Origin: JAJRPT01 sp965661945
Lineage (GTDB): Bacteria; Bacteroidota; Ignavibacteria; Kapaibacteriales; UBA2268
Direction of reading: 5' to 3'
NCBI GenBank assembly: GCA_965661945.1
Contig: CBFIFP010000009.1
Coordinates: 57,730 to 121,729, forward strand
DNA: 64,000 nt
Shown here one piece after another: positions 55,607 to 64,000 of this stretch. The notes under the pieces are model-generated. The model was given only the letters and a program-made list of their open reading frames with translations, did no database searches and was not told the DNA's origin. The first letter of the stretch is position 1, and the number at the start of each line of letters is the position of its first letter. A program made the position numbers and the translations under genes.

Positions 55607-55906
55607 TTTTTCCGGGTTTTTGTGATTCAAGACTATACCTTTTTTTTATTTGCATGTGCAAATATTTTGTTATTTTGCAGTATTTGGTGTTTTTTATTTT
55701 TTTTGCTGATTATATATTATTCTTATTATTGTGGTTATAGATATTGGCTAATATTCTGCGCAGATATTATGCAAACTAAATTTATTTTATATGTCAAAGA
55801 ACTGACTTTTATGCTTTAATGAATATAAATAATGCGAAATTATGAATTAAAATGTTTTTATCAAGCGTGTTATTTTTAATTTGTTTTAAAAATAATATTT
55901 TCAAAA
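55607..55906. other. AT-rich gap between convergent genes
   Basis: About 300 bp with long T runs. A 65-codon hydrophobic open frame (55622-55819, GTG start) is present but has no ribosome-binding site and unusual composition, and it lies just behind a strong terminator, so I read it as chance. No RNA gene or repeat seen. Confidence 0.5.
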
Positions 55907-56221
55907 TTAATATGTTATTTTTAAAAAGTCAAAATCTAAATATTGGTCGATTTCAATCCAGCCCTCAATGTTGTGATAGAGAAAATATTTGATTTTTTCT
56001 CCATCGAAATCAACTGGGATTACTTTTTCACAATTGTTTAATTTGTAAGGTAGTATAAAATTGTTAGATCCAATAAAATTATTGTCTTTATAAAAACTTA
56101 ATAATAATGTTGAATTAGACGCTAAAACTTCAGAGTTGCCTTCTCTTACTTTTTGACTAAAAACTATTTTCTTATTATCATATTCTAAAACATTTAAAGA
56201 AAAGTTGCTTATATTATCCAT
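55907..56221 (-). CDS. Small unassigned protein
   Basis: 104 residues from the ATG at 56221, one base after the stop of the upstream gene; an ATG at 56242 would overlap it by 20 bp. It reads as a beta-rich soluble domain (LNVLEYDNKKIVFSQKV, NNFILPYKLNNCEKVIPVDFDGEKIKYFLY). Without a signal peptide of its own, it might originally have been the C-terminal part of the upstream exported protein, separated by a frameshift. No family recognised. Confidence 0.5.
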   Translation of the reverse strand: MDNISNFSLNVLEYDNKKIVFSQKVREGNSEVLASNSTLLLSFYKDNNFIGSNNFILPYKLNNCEKVIPVDFDGEKIKYFLYHNIEGWIEIDQYLDFDFLKITY

Positions 56222-56222
56222 T

Positions 56223-57260
56223 TTAAAAATAAAAATTCTCATACTTATATTCTGAATTCTTATAATTAAACTTTTCATCATTGATTGGAATAATTCCAAA
56301 ATCTATATACATTGAATCACTTTCTTTTATGGTATAATTTAATTCATTATTAAGCTCAAATTCTATTTCATATAAATTATCAATAGCACTTATATGTGTT
56401 CCTTCGCTTTTTGATTTAGTTACTCTTACTGAATCTACCATTTCAACAACTGCCGTAATTTTATCATTTTTAGAAAATAAATTTTTAATATCTACACCAA
56501 ATTTTGCAAATTCAAACATTTCCTTCATCTCTGGTTGAGTGAAATTTTTAAAATAATCTGTGTAAAAGTCAGTTAAATTAAAATTTTGAATTTCATCTTT
56601 TAGAAAGTTATATAATATAATATTCCCAAAGTGATCATCATAAAACACATAATATTCATTAGACTTTAAAAACTTTTTGATATTATACATTTCAGTTAGT
56701 TTTGGATTTTTCTTAACATCAAATCTACTCAACTCACCAAAAATATCAACATAATCTAACTTAAAGTTTGTGTCAATTTGAGAATTTTTAATTTTTAATA
56801 AAGATGGAACCCATTTAATTCCATATTTCGCAGCTATCAAATTAAAAGAGTCTAAAATTATATTATTTTTATAATGCTTTCTAAGATAATTTATATTATT
56901 ATATCTATTTCCAATTACAACTAAATTAATTTCTTCTTTTAAATTTGGATTTGAAAGACAAAATACAGAGAAAGAGGATTGATGGCATGAAGATATTTGT
57001 GTCTCATCTAAAAAATAATAATACCCGTCTTCCAACTCATTTGATTTTGAATTGTAACTTACAAAAAGAACCATTATAATTATTATATAATGGTTCAATT
57101 TATTTATTGTATTAATTTGTTGGTACTGACGCATACTCCACTTTGAATAATTATTAACAGTACTTGATTGCGAAATATATACATCATATATACTTTGACA
57201 AAAAAGTAAAATTGAGAAAAGAATTAGAACAAACCTAATTAAAAAAGTTTTTCCAAACAA
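56223..57260 (-). CDS. Exported protein of unknown function
   Basis: Up to 345 residues. Two hydrophobic stretches occur: one at the ORF start (about 5-25) and one at about 57-68 (NHYIIIIMVLFVSYNS). The second looks like a signal peptide for a start at the methionine of MRQYQQINTINKL (codon at about 57131), giving about 302 residues. The body contains VVIGNRYNNINYLRKHYK and, near the C-terminus, EIEFELNNELNYTIKESD. The overall beta-rich style recalls exported propeller-like proteins, but no family is clear. It is followed at once by the small gene above. Confidence 0.5.
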   Translation of the reverse strand: MFGKTFLIRFVLILFSILLFCQSIYDVYISQSSTVNNYSKWSMRQYQQINTINKLNHYIIIIMVLFVSYNSKSNELEDGYYYFLDETQISSCHQSSFSVFCLSNPNLKEEINLVVIGNRYNNINYLRKHYKNNIILDSFNLIAAKYGIKWVPSLLKIKNSQIDTNFKLDYVDIFGELSRFDVKKNPKLTEMYNIKKFLKSNEYYVFYDDHFGNIILYNFLKDEIQNFNLTDFYTDYFKNFTQPEMKEMFEFAKFGVDIKNLFSKNDKITAVVEMVDSVRVTKSKSEGTHISAIDNLYEIEFELNNELNYTIKESDSMYIDFGIIPINDEKFNYKNSEYKYENFYF

Positions 57261-57694
57261 AACATTTTTAAAAAAAGAACAAAAAAATTTGCTTAACTTT
57301 CGCTTACAAACTTATAAAAAAAAACACTTTCCAAACATAGTTTTTCACAATTTATATAATGATTTATAATATATAGAGATAAAGTAATATTTTAAATATT
57401 ACAATTTCATCTTATTAAATAAAGTTAATAAATTTATTATAAAATAATCAATTAATTAAAATACTATAAAATGAATATTATTAATAGGATAATTTGCTTT
57501 GCAAATGAGTTTATGGGGACTGAATATTTCGCTGCGCTCAATATGACAATGCAGAAGGTCAATAAGAAAATTGCCATTTGACTATACTAAAGGGTGCTTG
57601 TTTTTAAATATCAAATTAAATTTATTATTATATTTATTTATCTTTCAAAAAAAACTCGTAATTTTGATTTTATTCAATTCAAATTTAAAAAATT
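57261..57694. other. Intergenic region with a repeat-like segment
   Basis: Over 430 bp, mostly A/T, between divergent genes. A distinctly G+C-richer patch occurs at about 57490-57600, including TTCGCTGCGCTCAATATGACA (57528-57548). This resembles the short dispersed intergenic repeats seen in many bacterial genomes. A small hairpin TTTGC/GCAAA lies at 57493-57505. A 36-codon open frame (57471-57581) crosses the patch but is probably chance. Confidence 0.5.
57659..57666 (+). promoter_or_regulatory. Probable -7 box for the S9 peptidase gene
   Basis: TAATTTTG, 28 nt upstream of the ATG at 57695, the same octamer as before other genes in the window. Confidence 0.5.
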
Positions 57695-59710
57695 ATGATT
57701 AAGATTTTATTATTTTTCTTTGCCTGTTATACTTTAAATGCCGAATTAATTGATACTAGGAAACTTTTAGAATTTAATAAAATATCAGATTTTCATATCT
57801 CCCCAGATGGTAAATACTCTGTCTCGGTTGTTAGCAAAACAGATATTGATTCAAATAATTCTAAATCTAACCTATATTTAATTAATAACAAAACTAAAGA
57901 AATCAAACAATTCACAAGTTCTGGAAACTATAATGGCTCTCCTTATTGGGACAAAAAAAGTGAATCTATTTATTTTATTTCCAATAGAAGTGGTGAAGCC
58001 CAAGTTTGGAAAATAAACATAAATGGAGGTGAAGCAATTCAAGTTACAAAGTTCGATGGTGGCGTAAGTAATTTTAAATTAAGCCCTAATGAGCAATTTT
58101 TATCATTTACTATGGAGATTGAAATTGGGAAAACAATAGAACAAATTTATAAAGAAGGTGATTTGAAACTCGATAAGATTAACGCAATGGTTTATGATGA
58201 CTTAATGCTAAGACATTGGGACCATTATGAAGATAATAAATGGAGTCATATAGTTGTGATGAATCTTCAAACTGGCGATACAACTGATATAATGCCAGGT
58301 GAGAAATTTGACTCGCCTCTTTCACCTTTCGGAGGAAAAGAAGAATATAACTGGTCGCCTGATAGTAAAAACATTGCCTATACTTGTAAAAAAGTAAAAA
58401 ACTATGCCACTTCAACTAATTCAGATATTTATGTTTATAATCTTGATAGCAAAAAAACAATTAATATAACAGAGGGCTTAGTTGGGTATGATATTGACCC
58501 AATTTATAGCCCAGACGGAAAATATATTGCTTTTCATTCAATGGAAAGAGCGAGTTACGAATCAGATAAAAACCGAATTATGCTCTACAACATTGCCACC
58601 AAAAATATCAATGAAATTACAAGTAATTTAGACCAACCAGCAAGCAAAACAAAATGGAGAAACAACAATGAACTTATCTTTATGGCTCCTGACGGCAATG
58701 GTACTAACCAAATTTATATCATTGAATTAAACGGTATTTATCGCTTGATAACTTCTGGAGTTGAAGATAATGGTCTTAGGGGGTTATCTATTGATAGCGA
58801 AGGCGATAACATAATATATTCAAAAGAAAATTATACTACTGCTCCTGAAATTTATAAGTTAAATATAGAAAAAAAATTAGAAGAAAAACTTACAAGTTTG
58901 AACGATGAAATAGCATCTAATTTGGATAAATGCACTTATGAATCAAAATGGATTGATGCTTCTGATGGAAAAAAAATTCTTACTTGGATTACATACCCTC
59001 CAAACTTTGATAAAAATAAAAAATATCCAATGCTTGTTTATTGTCAAGGTGGTCCTCAACAACAAATATCTCAATATTTTTCTTATGGTTGGAGTATGTG
59101 GCTTTTCGCTTCAAAAGGTTATATTGTTGTTGCACCAAACAGAAGAGGTTGTCCTGGTTTTGGTCAAGAATGGACAGACGCAATCAATCAAGATTGGGGA
59201 GGAATGCCCGCAGATGATATAATGCAAGCAGCAAAAGAGGTAGCAAGTAAAAGTTATGTTGATAATAATAAAATTGCTGCAGTTGGAGCATCCGCAGGTG
59301 GATATATGGCTTTTTGGTTAGCTGGTCAGCAGCCAGACTTTTTCAATGGCTTTGTTTCTCATTGTGGAGTGTTTAATTTTTATTCAATGTATGGTTCAAC
59401 AGAAGAAATATTTTTTCCAAATTTTGATTGGGGTGGACCTTACTGGGACAATGAAGAATTTTACAAAAAAAATTCACCACATAACTTTGTAAAGAATTGG
59501 AAAAAACCAATATTAATAATCACTGGCGAGAAAGACTATAGAGTTCCATATACTCAATCTTTAGAGGCATTTACGGCCGCAAGAGCACAAGACGTACCAG
59601 CAAGAATATTGATATATCCAAATGAAAACCATTGGGTGTTGCAACCTCAGGGGCAAGTACTTTGGTATGAAGAATTCTTTAGATTCCTAAAAGACTATAA
59701 TATAGATTGA
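57695..59710 (+). CDS. S9 family peptidase (prolyl oligopeptidase/acylaminoacyl type)
   Basis: 671 residues. A signal peptide (about 1-16) is followed by a WD40/TolB-like beta-propeller (about 20-400, with repeated S/P-D-G-K/x motifs such as ISPDGKYSVSVV and YSPDGKYIAFHS). An alpha/beta-hydrolase domain has the nucleophile in GASAGGYMAF (about residue 534), an aspartate in ITGEKDYRVP (about 616) and a histidine in NENHWVL (about 646). It cleaves small peptides, probably in the periplasm. Length and triad fit family S9C. Closed by a terminator. Confidence 0.92.
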   Translation: MIKILLFFFACYTLNAELIDTRKLLEFNKISDFHISPDGKYSVSVVSKTDIDSNNSKSNLYLINNKTKEIKQFTSSGNYNGSPYWDKKSESIYFISNRSGEAQVWKININGGEAIQVTKFDGGVSNFKLSPNEQFLSFTMEIEIGKTIEQIYKEGDLKLDKINAMVYDDLMLRHWDHYEDNKWSHIVVMNLQTGDTTDIMPGEKFDSPLSPFGGKEEYNWSPDSKNIAYTCKKVKNYATSTNSDIYVYNLDSKKTINITEGLVGYDIDPIYSPDGKYIAFHSMERASYESDKNRIMLYNIATKNINEITSNLDQPASKTKWRNNNELIFMAPDGNGTNQIYIIELNGIYRLITSGVEDNGLRGLSIDSEGDNIIYSKENYTTAPEIYKLNIEKKLEEKLTSLNDEIASNLDKCTYESKWIDASDGKKILTWITYPPNFDKNKKYPMLVYCQGGPQQQISQYFSYGWSMWLFASKGYIVVAPNRRGCPGFGQEWTDAINQDWGGMPADDIMQAAKEVASKSYVDNNKIAAVGASAGGYMAFWLAGQQPDFFNGFVSHCGVFNFYSMYGSTEEIFFPNFDWGGPYWDNEEFYKKNSPHNFVKNWKKPILIITGEKDYRVPYTQSLEAFTAARAQDVPARILIYPNENHWVLQPQGQVLWYEEFFRFLKDYNID

Positions 59711-59741
59711 AAAAGTTAAATTTATAAAATTAAAAAATTTA

Positions 59742-59777
59742 AAAGAGGCACGTTGAAAATATCGTGCCTCTTTTTTA
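59742..59777 (+). terminator. Intrinsic terminator after the S9 peptidase gene
   Basis: The stem AAAGAGGCACG / CGTGCCTCTTT with a 10-nt loop is followed by a T run. Confidence 0.9.
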
Positions 59778-59916
59778 TTTAGTAAACTTTTTTTTAATAA
59801 ACTTTTAAAAAAATATATAATCAATATAGTCCACAAAAATACTCAATTTTTCAATCAAAATTTATTTATAACTTTAACAAAAAAAAAACGAATAAGGTAA
59901 AGTCATTAAAATTCAT

Positions 59917-59924
59917 TAATTTTG
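59917..59924 (+). promoter_or_regulatory. Probable -7 box for the OmpA-domain gene
   Basis: TAATTTTG followed by TA, 29 nt upstream of the ATG at 59954. The spacing matches that of the TonB receptor gene almost exactly. Confidence 0.5.
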
Positions 59925-59953
59925 TATTTTAAATTTTCAATTTCGGGGGAAAA

Positions 59954-61900
59954 ATGAAAAAATTGTTGATAATTGCACTTGTTTTGTCGATTAATGTGTC
60001 TTTTGCAGCAGAGGATAATCAAACACCACAAAGACCATTAAATTTTGGAATCTATATGGGTGGAGGTCTGAATTTACACAGTCCTAAAATAAATGCTTTT
60101 GATAATTCTAGTTCTTTTACAATTCCATTTGATCAAAGCGTAAATTCAATTGGTTATAATATTGGTGGTTTAGTAAACATACCAATTAATAGAACAAACT
60201 GGATTTCGCTTAGATTAGGATACAATTCTTTAAATGCTAATTTCGAAAATGAGTTTGGCAGTGTTGGGGTAGATTCTACAGCAATTTATAATTTAGAAAA
60301 TAAAGTTTCTTATTTTGAAATTGCTCCAATGTATCAAATATATGATTTGATACCAGTTAAAAATCTTTATTTAATGGCTGGAGTAGAATTGGGAATACCA
60401 ATTAACACCTCATACGTTAACAATAGAGATTTAACGGTAGCTGTGGCTGGAGAAAACACTATAACCACTGATATTGTGGGTGAGGGTGATTACACGGACC
60501 CAGACGTTCGTTTTGCAGTTGGTTTTGGATTAGGTTATATGTTTGATATAGGAAAGAATTTCCATATTGCACCTGAACTTTCTTTTAGATTTCCTTTTGC
60601 AAATATTGCAAGTGACGCGAATATAGATTCATGGGCTGCTCCGCAATTAAGGTTCGGAGTAAATCTTACTTACTCTATTGGTAAAAAAGAAGAACCAAAA
60701 CCTAAAGAGTCTAATTTAACTACAGATTTTGCAGGTGTGTATTATTATGATAATAGTAATAGAATGCCAGTTGAAAAAATTGTAGTTGAAGATGTTCAGA
60801 CATCAGAATTGTTTCCGCTTTTAACAAATGTATATTTTGACGAAGGTGAAGAGATACCTAACTCATCGAGTCAAAATTTAGCAAGTGATAGTGAAATAGG
60901 TGAATTTTCGATAGATAATCTTAGTGCTGATGCTATTGAAATAAATAAATCGACATTAGATATAATTGGTAAAAGATTACAAAAATATCCTAATGCAAGA
61001 ATTAAAATCACCGGAAATAATGATAATAAAAAAGAAAAATTAGATTTATCTAAAAAAAGAGCAGAATTTGCAAAAAACTATATATCAGTTAACTATGGAA
61101 TTACACCTGATAGAATAGATGTAGATGCAAGAAATTTACCTGAGAAAGCTTCATCAACAAGAGTAGAAGATGGAATTCAGGAAAATAGAAGAATTGAGAT
61201 TACAAGTAATGTTCCTATGGTAACAGAACCACTTATAATCGAAAAAGACAGACAAACTTTTTCAACTCCAAATTTAATTGAATTTGAACCAAAAATTGAG
61301 TCTACAGATTCGATTGTAAATTGGAGCTTAGAAATAAATCAAACTGGAAATGTTCTTAGAAGTTTTAGCGGTACTGATACGCCTGGCAAAATTCAATGGA
61401 ATGTACAGCCAAATGAATTGAAACAAAGTAATGTTCCTGTAGATTACACATTAATCGTTTCGAATTCTGCTGGAAAACAATCTATGAAGTCAGGAACAAT
61501 ACCAGTTGAATATTTATCTTATAATAGAAAAAAGGTTGAAGATAAACCTGATAAGGTAATTTCAAAATACTCTTTGGTAGTATTTGATTTTGATTCACCA
61601 GAAATTTCAGAAAAAGATAAAGAAATTTTAAAGAAAAACGTCATACCATCTATAAATTACAATTCTGTAATACAAATATATGGTTACACTGATAGAATTG
61701 GTGATGATGGTTATAATCAGAAACTTGCTCTTCGTAGAGCTGAATCTGTAAAGAAATTTTTAAATCCATACACTAAGTCTAATAAAATTGAAGTTTATGG
61801 AATTGGAGAAAATATTGAAATATTTGATAATGACCTTCCGGTTGGAAGACAGCTATCAAGAACAGTTCAAATTTACGTAATTACTCCAAAAGAAAAATAA
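59954..61900 (+). CDS. Outer-membrane barrel with tandem OmpA domains
   Basis: 648 residues. A signal peptide (about 1-19) is followed by an eight-strand-like outer-membrane barrel (about 25-240). A first OmpA-like domain is weakly conserved (about 290-415, NVYFDEGEEIPNSSSQ, ENRRIEIT). A linking beta domain follows (about 420-525). The second OmpA domain is typical (about 535-645, LVVFDFDSPEISEKDKEIL, IYGYTDRIGDDGYNQKLALRRAESV). OmpA domains hold peptidoglycan, so the protein ties the outer membrane to the wall. The duplication may be ancient, with the first copy possibly no longer binding. Followed by dxs after 22 bp. Confidence 0.87.
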   Translation: MKKLLIIALVLSINVSFAAEDNQTPQRPLNFGIYMGGGLNLHSPKINAFDNSSSFTIPFDQSVNSIGYNIGGLVNIPINRTNWISLRLGYNSLNANFENEFGSVGVDSTAIYNLENKVSYFEIAPMYQIYDLIPVKNLYLMAGVELGIPINTSYVNNRDLTVAVAGENTITTDIVGEGDYTDPDVRFAVGFGLGYMFDIGKNFHIAPELSFRFPFANIASDANIDSWAAPQLRFGVNLTYSIGKKEEPKPKESNLTTDFAGVYYYDNSNRMPVEKIVVEDVQTSELFPLLTNVYFDEGEEIPNSSSQNLASDSEIGEFSIDNLSADAIEINKSTLDIIGKRLQKYPNARIKITGNNDNKKEKLDLSKKRAEFAKNYISVNYGITPDRIDVDARNLPEKASSTRVEDGIQENRRIEITSNVPMVTEPLIIEKDRQTFSTPNLIEFEPKIESTDSIVNWSLEINQTGNVLRSFSGTDTPGKIQWNVQPNELKQSNVPVDYTLIVSNSAGKQSMKSGTIPVEYLSYNRKKVEDKPDKVISKYSLVVFDFDSPEISEKDKEILKKNVIPSINYNSVIQIYGYTDRIGDDGYNQKLALRRAESVKKFLNPYTKSNKIEVYGIGENIEIFDNDLPVGRQLSRTVQIYVITPKEK

Positions 61901-61922
61901 TTTAATTAAAGAGAAAGAATTT

Positions 61923-63851
61923 ATGTCGGATGACATTATGTATAAATACTTGAATGAAATTAATTACCCAGAGGATCTGCGTAAATTATCAATTGATGCA
62001 CTTCCTCAGGTTTCTGAAGAAGTTAGAGAGTTTATAATAGACACTATAACTAAAACTGGTGGTCATTTCGGTGCTGGATTAGGAGTTGTGGAGCTAACAG
62101 TAGCTTTACACTATGTTTACAATACTCCAAAGGACAAAATTGTAATTGATACCGGACACCAGGGCTATCCTCACAAAGTCTTAACTGGTAGAAAAGATGC
62201 ACTTCGTAGTATTCGTCAGATGGATGGACTTTCGGGTTTTTTAAAACGAACTGAAAGTGAATATGATGTGTTTGGTGCGGGTCATGCATCCACAAGTATT
62301 TCTGCAGCTCTTGGAATTGCTACAGCAAGGGACTTTAATGAAGAGGATTATAAAGTTATTGCTATGATTGGTGATGGAGCAATGACAGGTGGGTTGGCAT
62401 TTGAAGCCATGAACAATTGTGGAGTTCAACAGCGAGATATGTTAGTTATAATGAACGATAATCAATTTTCAATTGCTCCGAATGTTTCAGCTATTTCTAA
62501 CTATTTTAATGATATTTATACAAATGAAACTGTTCAGAAAATTAGAAATAATATTTGGGATTTTGCTGGTAAATTTGACGTAGTTGGTGATGGATTAGGT
62601 GATAGATTTAGGAAGTTAGCTGGTAAAATTGAGCATGGAGTAAAAGCAATTGTAACTCCTGGGGTATTATTTGAAGCACTTGGATTTAATTATATAGGTC
62701 CTGTAAATGGTCACAACGTTAAAAGATTAGTTAGCATATTAAATTCTATCAAGCATTTCAAGGGTCCAGTATTTTTACATGTAGTAACTCAAAAAGGTTA
62801 TGGTTATAAATATGCTACTCGAGAAACTAAGTTTATGCATGCTATAGGTAAAATAGATAAAATAACAGGTAAGTCAACTGAAAAGAAATCTGTTGTAACT
62901 CCTCCACCAAACTATCAAGATGTTTTTGGAGGTGCAGTAAATGAGATTCTTGCTAATGATAAAAAAGTGGTTGCCATAACAGCAGCAATGCCAGAAGGTA
63001 CGGGACTTAATATACCTCAAAAAGATTTTCCTGAAAGAGTTATAGATGTAGGTATTGCAGAAGGACATGCTGTAACTTTTGCAGCGGGACTTGCGACACA
63101 AGGTATAATACCTATAGTAGCAATTTACTCAACATTCTTACAAAGAGCTTATGACCATATAATACATGATGTTGCTTTACAAAACCAACATGTTGTTTTT
63201 GCTTTAGATAGGTCAGGACTTGTTGGTGCCGATGGAGCAACTCACCATGGAGTAATGGACTTAGCTTATCTTCGTTCGATACCAAATATGGTTTTGATGG
63301 CTCCTAAAGATGAACAAGAGCTTAGAGATATGTTATGGTCAGCTATATATGATTATAAAGAGTATGTAGTGGCAATAAGATTTCCTAGAGGTGCTGGTTT
63401 GGGTGCTCCTTTGACTAAAATGAATAGTATTGAATTAGGTAAGTCTGAGACAATTAAGTCAGGTAAACATATTGCAGTTTTAGCTTTAGGTAAAATGCTT
63501 GAATATGCTATTGAAGCTGTTGATATTCTTGGAAAAGAAGGAATTTCTGTTGAATTAGTAAACGCAAGGTTTGTTAAACCACTTGATACTGTTATGCTTG
63601 ATAGTATATGCGCAAAATTTGAGAATATAATAACTATTGAAGATGGACAAAAGCAAGGCGGCTTTGGCTCAGCAGTAGCAGAATACTTCATTGATAAACA
63701 ATTAAAAAATAATTTGATTGTTATGGGAATAGAAGATGAGTATGTTACACACGGAACTCAAGCTGAACTTCATAGATTATTAGAGTTAGACGCTGAAGGC
63801 ATAGTGAAAAAAGTTAGAGAAGTTTTTATTAATCATTATGTAGAAGCATAA
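61923..63851 (+). CDS. dxs: 1-deoxy-D-xylulose-5-phosphate synthase
   Basis: 642 residues, full length. The first enzyme of the MEP isoprenoid pathway, joining pyruvate and glyceraldehyde 3-phosphate with thiamine diphosphate. It has GGHFGAGLGVVELTVALHYV (about 45-64), DTGHQGYPHKVLTGR, the cofactor-binding GDGAMTGGLAFEAMNN, and FALDRSGLVGADGATHHGVMDLAYLR in the pyrimidine-binding half. The AGERED sequence ends of the family correspond to DVGIAEGHAVTFAAGLA here. It follows the OmpA-domain gene by 22 bp and is probably co-transcribed. Confidence 0.97.
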   Translation: MSDDIMYKYLNEINYPEDLRKLSIDALPQVSEEVREFIIDTITKTGGHFGAGLGVVELTVALHYVYNTPKDKIVIDTGHQGYPHKVLTGRKDALRSIRQMDGLSGFLKRTESEYDVFGAGHASTSISAALGIATARDFNEEDYKVIAMIGDGAMTGGLAFEAMNNCGVQQRDMLVIMNDNQFSIAPNVSAISNYFNDIYTNETVQKIRNNIWDFAGKFDVVGDGLGDRFRKLAGKIEHGVKAIVTPGVLFEALGFNYIGPVNGHNVKRLVSILNSIKHFKGPVFLHVVTQKGYGYKYATRETKFMHAIGKIDKITGKSTEKKSVVTPPPNYQDVFGGAVNEILANDKKVVAITAAMPEGTGLNIPQKDFPERVIDVGIAEGHAVTFAAGLATQGIIPIVAIYSTFLQRAYDHIIHDVALQNQHVVFALDRSGLVGADGATHHGVMDLAYLRSIPNMVLMAPKDEQELRDMLWSAIYDYKEYVVAIRFPRGAGLGAPLTKMNSIELGKSETIKSGKHIAVLALGKMLEYAIEAVDILGKEGISVELVNARFVKPLDTVMLDSICAKFENIITIEDGQKQGGFGSAVAEYFIDKQLKNNLIVMGIEDEYVTHGTQAELHRLLELDAEGIVKKVREVFINHYVEA

Positions 63852-63889
63852 TTATTAAAAAATAATTTGGTTTATAGAAAAAAACTCCT

Positions 63890-63897
63890 TAATTTTG
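63890..63897 (+). promoter_or_regulatory. Promoter of the tRNA-Lys gene
   Basis: TAATTTTG, 28 nt upstream of the mature tRNA, with TTTGG about 20 nt further upstream (63866-63870) as a -33 element. This is the best complete Bacteroidota-type promoter in the window, since spacing of about 20 nt is the norm. Confidence 0.7.
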
Positions 63898-63925
63898 AAA
63901 TCTAACGTTAACAATAAATGTTAAT

Positions 63926-63998
63926 GATCTCGTAGCTCAGTTGGTAGAGCATTTGACTTTTAATCAAAGGGTCGCGGGTTCGAGTCCCGCCGAGATCA
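63926..63998 (+). tRNA. tRNA-Lys (anticodon UUU)
   Basis: A 73-nt cloverleaf. The acceptor stem GATCTCG pairs with CGAGATC. The D arm contains AGCTCAGTTGGTAGAGC. The anticodon stem TTTGA/TCAAA holds loop CTTTTAA with anticodon TTT. The T arm GCGGG/CCCGC has loop TTCGAGT. The discriminator base is A and CCA is not encoded, as usual in this group. Confidence 0.97.
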
Positions 63999-64000
63999 CA

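Noticed and set aside
55622..55819. A 65-codon hydrophobic open frame
   Set aside because: GTG start without a ribosome-binding site, directly behind a strong terminator and made of T-rich DNA; most likely chance.
57471..57581. A 36-codon ATG-started frame in the gap before the S9 peptidase gene
   Set aside because: No ribosome-binding site or recognisable motif, and it crosses a repeat-like patch; better read as non-coding.
1..64000. CRISPR arrays, transposases, integrases, prophage genes or rRNA
   Set aside because: None was seen on either strand; only one tRNA gene is present, at the right edge.

Overview
This is a strongly AT-rich bacterial chromosome segment from the Bacteroidota/FCB group. 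Three things support that placement. Secreted proteins end in type IX secretion (T9SS) type A sorting domains. A lipoprotein carries an acidic surface-export signal straight after its lipid cysteine. The box TAATTTTG, matching the Bacteroidota -7 consensus TAnnTTTG, lies upstream of at least eight genes, including the tRNA. The species cannot be fixed from the sequence; Bacteroidota or a sister lineage such as Ignavibacteria/Kapabacteria would fit.

Layout. 0-1.4 kb: dapF (cut by the window edge) and an inositol-monophosphatase family gene. 1.5-4.3 kb: a Wza-like/Wzz-like polysaccharide export pair. 4.6-8.8 kb: a TonB-dependent receptor with a beta-helix surface lipoprotein. 8.8-11.8 kb: NdpA-like protein, short-chain dehydrogenase and an outer-membrane barrel. 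11.9-16.1 kb: smc and a small exported protein. 16.5-41.5 kb: one long minus-strand surface-polysaccharide locus, headed by a NusG/UpxY-type antiterminator and ending in a WlbA-like dehydrogenase. 41.6-51.5 kb: an AI-2E family transporter, 3-hydroxyanthranilate dioxygenase, a CotH/lamin-tail T9SS cargo protein, a YHS protein, a CASTOR/POLLUX-like channel and a subtilase. 51.6-64 kb: dnaX, an Omp28-like T9SS cargo protein, two unknown exported genes, an S9 peptidase, a tandem OmpA-domain barrel protein, dxs and tRNA-Lys(UUU).

The polysaccharide locus contains a complete GDP-sugar route to a legionaminic-acid-type nonulosonate (legB, legC, legH, legI, legG, ptmE, legF). It also holds a set for uronic/amino-sugar chemistry (WlbA-like, UDP-glucuronate 4-epimerase-like, AsnB-type amidotransferase, LpxD-like acyltransferase), several glycosyltransferases and a flippase. 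No polymerase or initiating phosphoglycosyltransferase is recognisable. The locus is a visible mosaic. A decayed legG start survives directly behind legI. A five- or six-gene cassette (two methyltransferases, ATP-grasp, HAD, a divergent legG and perhaps PIG-L) lies where the original legG stood. A truncated flippase behind an MNT-HEPN toxin-antitoxin pair marks a second recombination junction.

The other notable point is dnaX. The gamma frame stops just after a run of ten A's, and an open -1 frame then continues for 244 codons, so tau is probably made by slippage. The protein also lacks the usual cysteine zinc module. Three genes in the polysaccharide locus (legG, ptmE and a methyltransferase) have clearly coding N-termini but no in-frame ATG, GTG or TTG start.
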